The position numbers and the translations under genes are program-made. From contig NC_056408.1 in NCBI RefSeq assembly GCF_905147365.1, positions 3,410,001 to 3,474,000 of the forward strand: a stretch of DNA of 64,000 bases, given 5' to 3'. Under the pieces are notes generated by a model. It made no database searches, was not told the DNA's origin, and saw only the letters and a list, made by a program, of their open reading frames with translations. How positions within the stretch are numbered: position 1 is the stretch's first letter; every line of letters begins with the position of its first letter. The DNA is from Aricia agestis (taxonomy: Eukaryota > Arthropoda > Insecta > Lepidoptera > Lycaenidae). Below are positions 30,501-35,325 of the stretch, piece by piece.

Positions 30501-32255
30501 CAAATCAATTTCCCGTTCCTCAGGACTTCATTTATGAAAAAAACTAATGCTTTTAAGTTGTTAGTCACCCACGTCATCCAATAATGTCTTCAATTATAAA
30601 AAAATAATAGATTTATTTAATAAGTGCATATTGCATAATAGGTACTTACTGTGCAGGTCAAAAATCAACATGACCAATTTTTATAAAATGTCTTAAAATA
30701 TATATTATAGTATAAAAGGCAAGTATTTTTAACACAGCCTATAGCCATGATATAATAATAATTATTCTTATGCTCTTTTTACAGCTTCGTTCTGCTTGCA
30801 GCCAATAATATTTAAATCCTTCCAACGTCATAAGCGTGCGGGGTAAATCCATCATATTGCCTGTAAACTCAATTCCATGTGATATCGTTTATATCGAATC
30901 GCGCAAATGGAATAGTTGAGAATATGACGAGAATGATTCGATTTAGATCGATAAATAGACATTTTGAGCAATAAAGCCATTGATAATAATAAATAAATAA
31001 TAATATGCAGATTCCTAATTTTTGGCCGAATAGAAAATCAATAGTTATAAATTTTGAAACGAAGGGTAACTTTAACTCGTAACCAAAACGTTATAAGACG
31101 ATTATGTAACAAGCGTTCGTTTACGATGAAGTTATTCAAATCTGCTACTTTTCGTAATTAATATTATTGTAAGTGCAAACCAGCTTAAATGTCTCGATCT
31201 ATCGGGCTTATGCGTCCGTGCGAACGAGCGGTTTGGCTGCTACCTATACCATGAGATCACAAGAAGTTGTAAGTAAATAGAGGCGCGAATCATTACATAC
31301 AGTTGCGGCCAAACCGCTCGTTCTCGCGGACGCCGAAATCGAGCCTAAATATTCGAAATCGCATGTACTGTTCTGTTAGGCCGGCAATGCATCTGCAACT
31401 CTTTTGATGTTGCGAGTATCCATGGGCGACGGTAGTTGATTTCTATCAGGTGACCGTTTGCTCGTTTGCTCCCAATATATCTCTTTCCATTAATAAATTT
31501 AAAAAAGTAGTCAAAGAGCGTTTGTGTGCCAAAGCTTATTATAAGGTCAATGATTTCATAGAAGATGGCACATCTTGGGAGTAGGATGGCTTCTTGCAAG
31601 GCTACTTCTACATTATTATATTATGACTTACAATTATGTATGTTGACATTGTATACAATATTAAGTTACAAAATTGTAAACTTTATTTTAAAACAATAAT
31701 TTTTCTCTCACTTTTTTGGTAAAAAGTGGAACCCGTACGAGTTTCTTACGCCGGTTCTTCTCGCCGGGGTAGTTCCCGAACCGGTGGTAGGCATCAGGTA
31801 GACATTCTGAAAAAATTTGATTCAAATTTACTCAGAAATAAAACATTTTTTATTTTATTTTTTATTTTTATATTATGCAAAAAAACGTGGAACCGAATTA
31901 TATCTCTGTCTGTTTATATCCGCATTAAATCTCTGCCTGTGACTTTAATTGCATTATTTTTCAGAAGCCGGACATACCTGCCTGGTTAGCTTACGCCAGA
32001 AGGAGATGAGGGGCGAAACCGTCGGGCGCATATTAACTACGACACACATAGACATATCTTACCCTCTCAATTATATCCCTGACATAATATATCCTCTAAA
32101 GTATATATCCTTAGCAGTACTTCGAAATTTCATTTTAACCTTTCTCAAACCCCTGTCCCTGTGTTAACTAGTCAATTAGTAAATAAGGTAGTCTTTTCAA
32201 TGTTCAATATAACGTCATTATAATGTTATACCAATAAAGCAATTTAAAATGTAAT
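9559..32255 (+). CDS. NPF: Neuropeptide F precursor gene (NPF1a/1b-type splice forms)
   Basis: This encodes the insect homologue of vertebrate NPY, a secreted amidated brain-gut peptide acting through a G-protein-coupled receptor in feeding control (family knowledge). Assembled coding exons are 9565-9716, optional 23395-23505, 28123-28171 and 31965-32009; the introns carry GT/AG. Exon 1 and the cassette both end in phase 2 (AG|), and exon 3 starts with the G that completes Arg. Either route therefore yields RPRFGKR: an RPRF-amide end, the amidation Gly and a KR cleavage site. The short form would be 81 residues: a signal peptide of about 20 residues (hydrophobic IAVAVAVVLAVVCLA), mature NPF ending QAARPRF-amide, then a short C-peptide. 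The long form adds 37 residues. Exon 1 and exon 3 are clear; the last exon is the least certain part. Confidence 0.85.
9565..9716 (+). CDS. NPF: NPF coding exon 1 (signal peptide and NPF core)
   Basis: It encodes MLNKKIAVAVAVVLAVVCLA (signal peptide), then ETREENPHNM and ADALRLLQELDHLYTQAARPR. The helical ALRLLQELDHLY part and the RPR end are characteristic of long NPF peptides. The exon stops after the second base of the last Arg codon, followed by the donor gtatga. The ATG is 6 bases after the inferred acceptor. Downstream the frame remains open without splicing to 9978. Confidence 0.92.
9661..10275 (+). repeat. Tandem array of the NPF exon-1 3' end plus splice donor
   Basis: Unit starts are at 9661 (the genuine exon), 9781, 9901, 10033, 10160 and a ruin near 10213. 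The first two steps are exactly 120 bp; later steps are 132 and 127 bp. Units 1-3 encode ALRLLQELDHLY + QAARPR / QAPRPR / QAPRPS. Donors are AG|gtatga in units 1, 2 and 4; unit 3 has agctatga, so its donor is lost. Unit 4 has a stop after LQKLDNL and unit 5 lacks the RPR end. The spacer between units 1 and 2 (YDVICVCVREGG...) is open in frame and repeats as YDVIHVCVREGW.... A further scrap resembling the donor region lies at 10452-10490. Confidence 0.9.
10276..10327. repeat. Hairpin next to the NPF exon array
   Basis: The arms 'atgtcaacataccttggttg' and 'caaccgaggtatgttgacat' are complementary with one mismatch around a minimal loop. The right arm carries 'ccgaggtatg', like the exon-1 donor, so this may derive from the array. 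Confidence 0.8.
10680..11318 (+). mobile_element. 5'-truncated non-LTR retrotransposon (3' end, copy 1)
   Basis: The 119-codon frame at 10687-11046 resembles the C-terminal end of a LINE ORF2 (LRDKFKEIGILTVASQYI..., ending YYKVNDFIEDGTSWE). It is followed by a 3' UTR ending at an 'aataaaa' signal near 11299. The last about 370 bp recur nearly base for base at 31488-31855, marking both as recent 5'-truncated insertions of one family. It is not part of NPF although it lies in its first intron. Confidence 0.8.
11380..11560 (+). repeat. RTE-like/SINE 3' tail fragment
   Basis: It has 'cgtacattttctcgagataa', 'agtatctccatatac', 'cagacaggcagacagac' and the ending 'ttgcatttgtaatattag'. This is the same tail grammar as at 2090 and 4330. 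Confidence 0.6.
11786..12012 (+). repeat. Retroposed repeat (gcccgcggcttcgctcgcg family), copy 1
   Basis: It begins 'cgagcttttgcccgcggctt', contains 'tgccaaatttcagcccgatc' and ends with gtcagtcagtcacctttga. A close copy lies at 14371-14606 in the same orientation, and a truncated head lies at 59545. Confidence 0.7.
12290..12418. mobile_element. Small MITE-like foldback element
   Basis: Long inverted arms: 'gctaacgctaacg' and 'gctagcgctacaaaatgtat' on the left, and 'atacattttgtagcgctagc' with 'gttagc' on the right. Directly right of it (12417-12442) is a SINE 5' scrap in reverse ('gaagcatggctctcccacgt'), then a reverse RTE-like tail to about 12600. Confidence 0.7.
13091..13459 (-). mobile_element. 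Full-length tRNA-derived SINE, copy 1
   Basis: On the minus strand it starts with a tRNA-like head ('cctccgtggtctagtgg', B box 'gggttcgattcccgcg'). A conserved body follows ('gaaaccggccaccgtcac', 'ccagtgggacggaagacc' on +), and it ends at an (ata)n tail. It is flanked by the 10-bp direct duplication gtaaagtata at 13081-13090 and 13460-13469, proving retroposition. Other copies are at 28721-29072 and 53259-53623. It is not a functional tRNA gene. Confidence 0.88.
13470..15189. other. NPF intron 1, AT-rich with one dispersed repeat
   Basis: No exon or ORF of interest is seen. 14371-14606 is copy 2 of the gcccgcggcttcgctcgcg repeat (see 11786). The rest shows nothing recognisable. Confidence 0.5.
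15190..15493. mobile_element. MITE with ATAAAGTTAATATACCTAG ends, copy 1
   Basis: The left end 'ataaagttaatatacctag' is mirrored at the right as 'ctaggtatattaactttat'. The interior is shared with 18059-18354 (complete copy) and 28225-28388 (right half only): 'acaatctcgagctgtcaaac', 'gtatcacacgtctcttttta', 'gtgttactgatagtgac'. There is no ORF. The precise 19-bp termini suggest a DNA transposon derivative. Confidence 0.85.
16011..16216. mobile_element. MITE with ggctaaaatggtc ends (copy 2)
   Basis: It is the inverse of the element at 5309-5516. The ends 'ggggctaaaatggtcgcttt' and 'gtgaccattttagccc' pair with each other. Confidence 0.75.
16272..16427. mobile_element. MITE, gaagttgattcc family, copy 1
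   Basis: The family signature is 'atcgaagaaattgatccata' near the left end, 'gacctacgtcatttggtcg' and 'gttgggtttgacataacg' inside, and 'atgaatcaacctctctgat' at the right. Left and right halves are loosely inverted, so the element can fold on itself. Related copies: 19937, 20905, 21245, 53155 and 58346. Confidence 0.75.
16428..18058. other. NPF intron 1, no recognisable feature
   Basis: AT-rich sequence with a slightly GC-richer patch at about 16610-16760. No ORF with domains and no clear inverted repeats were seen. Confidence 0.45.
18059..18354. mobile_element. MITE with ATAAAGTTAATATACCTAG ends, copy 2
   Basis: Complete copy with both 19-bp terminal repeats nearly intact, in the same orientation as 15190-15493. 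Confidence 0.85.
18355..19936. other. NPF intron 1, mostly featureless
   Basis: No assignable gene. A minus-strand frame at 19652-19843 has a GPI-signal-like end and is discussed in the findings, but evidence for it is weak. Confidence 0.45.
19937..20098. mobile_element. MITE, gaagttgattcc family, copy 2
   Basis: A well preserved copy: 'accatcgaggaagttgattc' at the left is mirrored as 'gaatcaacttctctgatagt' at the right. The interior has 'tttggtcg', 'cagctgggtttgacgtaacg' and 'ccaaactacgtagg'. Confidence 0.8.
20101..20247. mobile_element. Palindromic MITE
   Basis: Left arm 'cttactaataaacgttgtat' and 'aagctttgaatag'; right arm 'ctattcaaagcttatac' and 'gcgtttattagtaggg'. The two sides pair over about 55 bp with few mismatches. 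It directly abuts the preceding MITE. Confidence 0.8.
20651..20690. repeat. Perfect 40-bp palindrome without spacer
   Basis: 'acgtctaattaataaacgta' is followed at once by its exact reverse complement. A second perfect 38-bp palindrome (20698-20735, centred on aaatatattt) lies 7 bp downstream. Confidence 0.95.
20698..20735. repeat. Perfect 38-bp palindrome without spacer
   Basis: 'acttatgtgtggttaaata' is followed directly by 'tatttaaccacacataagt', its exact reverse complement. See the neighbouring palindrome at 20651-20690. Confidence 0.95.
20905..21050. mobile_element. MITE, gaagttgattcc family, diverged copy
   Basis: It retains 'gcagatggcggacc', 'tagtcgggttta', 'cagctggatttgacataacc' and 'ccaaactacgtag'; the ends are decayed. 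An RTE-like tail fragment follows at 21060-21200 (ending 'gcatttataatatta'). Confidence 0.65.
21245..21388. mobile_element. MITE, gaagttgattcc family, cut by a SINE
   Basis: It is in the opposite orientation to the 19937 copy: 'tcagagaagttgattcccgg', 'cagatggcggacctaggtaa', ending 'cgttggtccatctactgcct' and 'aggaat'. The SINE at 21389 starts exactly where the right end of this MITE should continue, so the SINE inserted into or beside it. Confidence 0.7.
21389..21714 (+). mobile_element. SINE, Metulj-like family, near full length
   Basis: Its order is the same as the 4838 copy, with a small deletion of the 'ccatcaggtga' segment near 21672 and a poly(A) end. Confidence 0.75.
21715..22950. other. 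NPF intron 1, few features
   Basis: A short hairpin ('cattttatgattac' / 'gtaatcataaaatg') lies at 21990-22025. No exon is recognisable. Confidence 0.5.
22950..23100. mobile_element. Foldback/MITE-like element
   Basis: 'gccacttatgacataggcta' and 'taggtttcatttta' on the left are mirrored as 'ataatgaaacctacagccta' and 'tgtcataaagtggc' on the right. Confidence 0.7.
23148..23312. mobile_element. Small TIR element just upstream of the NPF cassette exon
   Basis: The left end 'taagcgtccacttat' is mirrored by 'ataagtgggcgctt' at the right, with repeated 'cgtt/gcgt' blocks between. It ends about 80 bp before the acceptor of the cassette exon, where branch point or enhancer effects are possible. Confidence 0.6.
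23395..23505 (+). CDS. NPF: NPF cassette exon (NPF1b-type insert)
   Basis: The 111 bp add 37 codons without shifting frame. After the acceptor 'ggttggcag' they encode IDRRDVGSVDPDLLDRAVRL, then LQLQKLDRIYSYHTRPR, with donor gtacga after AG. Both borders have the phase of the exon 1/exon 3 junction. Skipping or inclusion therefore gives QAARPRF or HTRPRF before the GKR. The AVRLLQLQKLDRIY...RPR core resembles exon 1's ALRLLQELDHLY...RPR, pointing to an old exon duplication. Lepidopteran NPF is known to have short and long forms differing by an insert of about this size. Confidence 0.85.
23530..23890. repeat. Repeat scraps after the cassette exon
   Basis: 23726-23741 (agtttgggaacccctg) is a hAT-like end that mirrors 2701. 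A small TIR element lies at about 23797-23888 ('acggtgcgttcagac' mirrored as 'gtctgaatgcgtcc'). Confidence 0.5.
24290..25680 (+). repeat. Composite retroposed repeat block
   Basis: An RTE-like tail (24295-24475, with 'cagacagacagatagacag') is followed by a repeat from about 24515. That repeat has a (gatgta/gtgtgg)n minisatellite, 'aaccgactttcaaaatgggg', 'ccgccgtttgttaaccgatt', 'ttgggagtttcggcattgtt', a (cat)n run, and an end 'gcgggcgaagccgcgcggga'. The part from about 24670 on recurs in reverse at 53843-54660. Confidence 0.65.
26155..26370 (+). repeat. RTE-like/SINE repeat with tail
   Basis: It starts 'actagatgtatcccgccact', and includes 'gttgcgccaaaattcattta' and 'ccaattctcagcaaaatcga'. It ends 'tttgcatttataataatat'. 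Confidence 0.65.
26508..26582 (+). repeat. tRNA-derived SINE head, truncated
   Basis: It keeps 'cgtggtccagtggttaagag', 'ggctcttgactcggaggtcg' and a diverged B box ('gggttcgattcc'). It then passes into an RTE-like segment ('cgaaccgattttgctgaaat'). It is not a tRNA gene because no acceptor stem pairs with the 3' side. Confidence 0.65.
27325..27481. mobile_element. MITE-like TIR element
   Basis: 'gggtcaattcagaccgcaac' and 'gcgacg' at the left pair with 'cgtcgcgttgcggtctgaat' and 'caaccc' at the right. Inner blocks 'tatggatttgacaga' and 'tctgtcaaatccata' also pair. Confidence 0.85.
27615..27910 (+). repeat. RTE-like/SINE repeat
   Basis: It has 'attagatgtcgcccgcaact', 'gcgcaggaacagtatatttt', two 'attggttcagc'-type blocks and a (cagacaga)n tail ending 'cactttcgcgtt'. 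Confidence 0.65.
27922..27975. repeat. Perfect hairpin, 24-bp arms
   Basis: 'ttagctaagtaactgatgta' plus atta pairs exactly with the reverse complement at 27952-27975 across the 6-base loop attgct. It lies 147 bp before NPF exon 3. Confidence 0.95.
28123..28171 (+). CDS. NPF: NPF coding exon 3 (Phe-Gly-Lys-Arg processing site)
   Basis: After the acceptor 'tatgcttgttacag', the first G completes the Arg codon left by exon 1 or the cassette. The exon then encodes FGKR SDSFTNWAKDLE, giving RPRF, the amide-donor Gly and the dibasic KR, as expected for an NPF. The donor is gtaaat in phase 0. No alternative exon with FGKR was seen in the window. Confidence 0.92.
28225..28388. repeat. Right half of the ATAAAGTTAATATACCTAG MITE (copy 3)
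   Basis: It matches the second half of 18059-18354, from 'aaattgtcaacgtgcggca' to the right terminus 'ctaggtatattaactttat'. Confidence 0.8.
28721..29072 (-). mobile_element. tRNA-derived SINE, copy 2
   Basis: Same family and order as 13091-13459. It is flanked by the 12-bp direct duplication atacaatgtata at 28709-28720 and 29073-29084. Confidence 0.88.
29187..29672. mobile_element. TIR element with TTAAGAGGAT ends (copy 2)
   Basis: 'cttaagaggattccacaccg' at the left pairs with 'ctgtggtatcctcttaac' at the right. It is the opposite orientation to 8296-8793. Confidence 0.75.
29711..29861. mobile_element. MITE-like TIR element
   Basis: 'ctgttaagcattcgtgtact' and 'aaccc' are mirrored by 'gggttaggacactaatgctt' and 'aacag'; a second inner pair is 'gaatgcagt' / 'actgcattc'. 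Confidence 0.75.
29862..31190. other. NPF intron 3, no gene seen
   Basis: Palindrome-like AT/GC mix at 29880-29960 ('gtactacaacaggcgtag' / 'ctacgcgtgttgtag'). Otherwise AT-rich, without recognisable exons. Confidence 0.45.
31193..31346. mobile_element. MITE-like TIR element
   Basis: 'gcgaacgagcggtttggc' pairs with 'gccaaaccgctcgttctcgc'. The outer 'gctcgatct...' and '...aaatcgagc' are also inverted. Confidence 0.75.
31376..31480 (+). repeat. SINE 3' fragment (Metulj-like)
   Basis: It has 'aggccggcaatgcatctgca', 'atccatgggcgacggtagtt' and 'caggtgaccgtttgctcg'. Confidence 0.65.
31488..31855 (+). mobile_element. 5'-truncated non-LTR retrotransposon (3' end, copy 2)
   Basis: It matches 10943-11318 almost exactly: the last about 38 codons of the ORF2 C-terminus, then the 3' UTR with 'aataaaa'. 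It ends just before the NPF terminal exon, so the NPF splice acceptor lies about 110 bp beyond this insertion. Confidence 0.82.
31965..32009 (+). CDS. NPF: NPF terminal coding exon (proposed)
   Basis: After a good acceptor ('ttgcattatttttcag') in the required phase 0, the exon reads KPDIPAWLAYARRR then TGA. Joined to exon 3 this gives the C-peptide SDSFTNWAKDLE plus KPDIPAWLAYARRR, for a precursor of 81 residues. The choice rests on phase, acceptor quality and the AATAAA 224 bp after the stop; no homologue was available to confirm it. Confidence 0.6.
   Translation, partial: KPDIPAWLAYARRR
32233..32238 (+). terminator. Poly(A) signal AATAAA of NPF (proposed)
   Basis: A canonical hexamer in 'ccaataaagcaattt', followed by a T/GT-rich stretch near 32262. 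It fits the 3' end of the NPF transcript and precedes the converging macroglobulin gene. Confidence 0.55.
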
Positions 32256-32259
32256 ATAC

Positions 32260-33828
32260 ATAGTTGTTTTTTTGTACCCATGTACGTAACTACACTGAGC
32301 AAGTCATTCAATCGAATGACGTGTCTAATGTGAATCCATTAAGAACATACAAAATGGGAAGTAACATTCCACCTGGGGTAATAGGTATTTATTTTTCTTT
32401 CATGAAACAAATTATTTTTTGATGGGGACGAAATAAAAACACAACATAATTTATGTACTTTATTATTAACCTATGTAATTTGTCAGTACATCAATGTTCT
32501 CATACATTAACTTATCATAAGCACATTTATCATTACAATATTGCAATATTATTCAAATTGACAAGATTTTCAAGCGCCATACAACCATTTACAAGTCAAC
32601 ATTCCTTACGTAGCCTATCTATAGCCCGGTCAGAAGAATGCCTGCCTTGCTACATAGCCAACGGAGCCAAAGATTTTTAGGCGTTCACTCTTCTGAGCAG
32701 ATTCTTAACGACATTAAAATACAAGCAATCTCAAAAATTAAATTCAAAAAGGACGATTTTACTTAAATTCAAATTCATAGCTGGTGATTGTACGGGATCT
32801 TCTTGATCGCTAGCCTACGAAATGTTCTGTAAGTCTTATGGAATATTTTATATTATTTAGTAAGACAAGTGGCTTGCATTGTTACCACTTTTCACCACAA
32901 ACATCACCTGTTGCCAGTGTTAATATTCAAGGTACAAATGACTCGCAGCTTAATTCTATATTAAAAGGGCCAAAGGAAAAAGGAGAATCTAAATTGACAG
33001 ACATTAAACTAGAACTAGTACTAAAGTAAACTAACAACGACTAGAATAAGACTACGTTACATACAATAGATACAGAAGAGTAGATTAGACGGATGGAAAT
33101 TCTGGGGCAATCGCATTATTCTAAAGGTCTACTTTACTACTAGAGGAATAAATACGAAGACTAAGAGTGGGTTACAGAAAGATCTAGAATAGATTTGGCA
33201 ACAAGAGTTATTTACATTAACGCTAATCATTTACAACCATCTCGTTCTTTTCTTATGTTACTCTTATATTCAATAAAATTTATTTTAATTGGCATTTCTA
33301 GCTCTCACTAAGTTCGTAAGCAATCAAGCGATCGGTAACTTTGAATATTCTTAGATTTTTCTTGCTTTCGTTAATAGTGAGCATCTTATGAACCATAAAA
33401 TTCTATATCAGGCTTTTAGCGTTCGCAGTTCGCACATCAAACAAGTCACAGCACATATTCTTAATAGTCATTACTAATATACTTATATAGTAACCTATAT
33501 ATTTTATGTACATTAATATAATACTTTAAAACGTAAAGTGCATTTACATCAATCTATTAATCGAGTGCTATTAATGTATCAACTAGAAACGAAGGATTTC
33601 GGACATTGAACCTTAGAATATTGAGCAAAACCATAAATTCTAGGTGTTATCTACTCTACAAATGAAACTTTGTTGATGCAAAAAGATATAATAGTAATTA
33701 ATTCAATGTCCGAATTTTGGTAAAAGTATAGGAATCGATAAACTAAGGCATGTAATATTATTAAAAAGTTTTTGGCGGAATTACAAAAATATGCTTACAT
33801 TTGTATCTTAAATATTATGTAACAAAGT
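32260..33828. other. Region between convergent genes; probable 3' UTR of the macroglobulin gene
   Basis: No coding frame of note. On the minus strand AATAAA hexamers occur (for example + 'aaatttatttt' near 33288), so up to several hundred bases left of 33829 are probably 3' UTR. The exact end cannot be seen. Confidence 0.45.
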
Positions 33829-35325
33829 TTATAAAGGATGCTCTTCATTATTAGTAGAATTATTAGTAACATCGTTAAAAATTCCTGCATAGACATGACT
33901 ATCAGTTTTATCCTTACTTATACCGGGATCTTCTTTGAGGAGTTCCCAAATGTGATTTTTGTCTAGTATTTCAAAACCATCTTTATTCTCGGGGGCTATA
34001 TCAGGTTTTACTTGATCCGCTAAGGATTTTGATGTCTCCGATATTGGTGTTGATGGAATCTTATGTATTTCCTTGTTTATGGATTTCAAAACTTTAGCAT
34101 TGTGTTTGTTAGTGTCGACAATAAAGATCGTTTGATTCTTTTGTTTATTTGGATGATTAGTTTTGTTGATTTCTTTATTTTCTTTATTTTCTTTATTCTT
34201 AGTAGTATTTATAAATATCAATGGTTTTTTTATTTGTGTGGGTGATTTGGGTTTCTTAGTTACGTGATGCGGCTTAATATTTTTATTGGTGATTGCAAAA
34301 ATTGTACGTTCAGAAGTCGAAGTCATTTGTTTTTGAGCAACTGTTGCGGTCGTTACCTTATTTGATGTTTTATTTTCAGCTGTTTCTTTAGTATCGTTAA
34401 CTAATCTTGTAGTTTCACTTTTTGGAGTAACATTATTGCTAATGGTGGGCTCATTTGTTTTATTTTCTATTTGCAATGTTGTCAGATTATTATTTGATGT
34501 ACCTTCTATTTTTAAGGTTTTTATATTTAAGCTATCATTCATTTGAAGATTATCATAACTTGATTTAGGTTTTATAAAGAAGCTTTCATGTTTGTCTCCA
34601 TAAGTAGCTTTTAGTGTACCCTTTCGTCTCGGTAAATGTTTTTTCTTGATGTCTTGTTTCTTAGAGTAGTTTTCAGAAATCAGCACTTTGGGTATGACTA
34701 CTTCTCCACTTGTCTTTATTTTAATAGGCCCAATGTCGTTGTTTAAATCCTGAATTTTCGATTCATTACTGATTTTAGTAATGCCCATTATGGTTTCTGT
34801 AGTACTAATCATTTTAGTTGTCAATTCTGGTCTTTCTGTAGATGATGTAGTTGCTTCATTCAATATTATACTTTCTGTGCTTTCAAGTTTTTGAGTTGTA
34901 GTCATTGTATCATCGGTTTTGTCGGTAGATACAAGTTTTTCAGTAGTTTCTGTAGTTGTTTGTGCAGCAACAGGAGTGGTTGGAGGTACGCTCGTTGTCG
35001 AAACAACTGATTTTGGAGGATGTTTTTGTTCATAATCCTTTCTGAACTCGTAGTCTCTGCTGCATATCCGGCCACATTCACAAATATTATCAATATTGAC
35101 ACCATTCTTAAGACTTGAAACTTCTGTTTTATCAAACCATGTTATATAATCATCATCAGTGATTCCGCGTAGTAAGGCACTGCCAGGTCTAGCGTGGAAG
35201 AAAGTTTCGACTGCCAAATCAGGCCTTGTGGAAGGATAAATTTTGGCAAATGCTGGCCGTAGACTTGTGATAATAAACTTGGATCTGGCTTCGTATGTAA
35301 CACATACAGGGCACGTAGAACTAAT
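33829..35325 (-). CDS. Last exon: end of receptor-binding domain and mucin-like tail
   Basis: After the acceptor 'tttcgatttacag' it starts ISSTCPVCVTYEARSKFIIT and SLRPAFAKIYPSTRPDLAVE. This aligns with the closing strands of A2M receptor-binding domains. Then comes a Cys cluster (ICECGRICS) and about 370 residues rich in Thr, Ser, Lys and Asn (for example TTSVPPTTPVAAQTTTETTE). The tail has many possible N-glycosylation sites and ends NEEHPL. No transmembrane or GPI signal is seen. The tail is 498 residues from one exon, unusual for A2M proteins. Confidence 0.85.
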   Translation of the reverse strand: MSSTCPVCVTYEARSKFIITSLRPAFAKIYPSTRPDLAVETFFHARPGSALLRGITDDDYITWFDKTEVSSLKNGVNIDNICECGRICSRDYEFRKDYEQKHPPKSVVSTTSVPPTTPVAAQTTTETTEKLVSTDKTDDTMTTTQKLESTESIILNEATTSSTERPELTTKMISTTETIMGITKISNESKIQDLNNDIGPIKIKTSGEVVIPKVLISENYSKKQDIKKKHLPRRKGTLKATYGDKHESFFIKPKSSYDNLQMNDSLNIKTLKIEGTSNNNLTTLQIENKTNEPTISNNVTPKSETTRLVNDTKETAENKTSNKVTTATVAQKQMTSTSERTIFAITNKNIKPHHVTKKPKSPTQIKKPLIFINTTKNKENKENKEINKTNHPNKQKNQTIFIVDTNKHNAKVLKSINKEIHKIPSTPISETSKSLADQVKPDIAPENKDGFEILDKNHIWELLKEDPGISKDKTDSHVYAGIFNDVTNNSTNNEEHPL

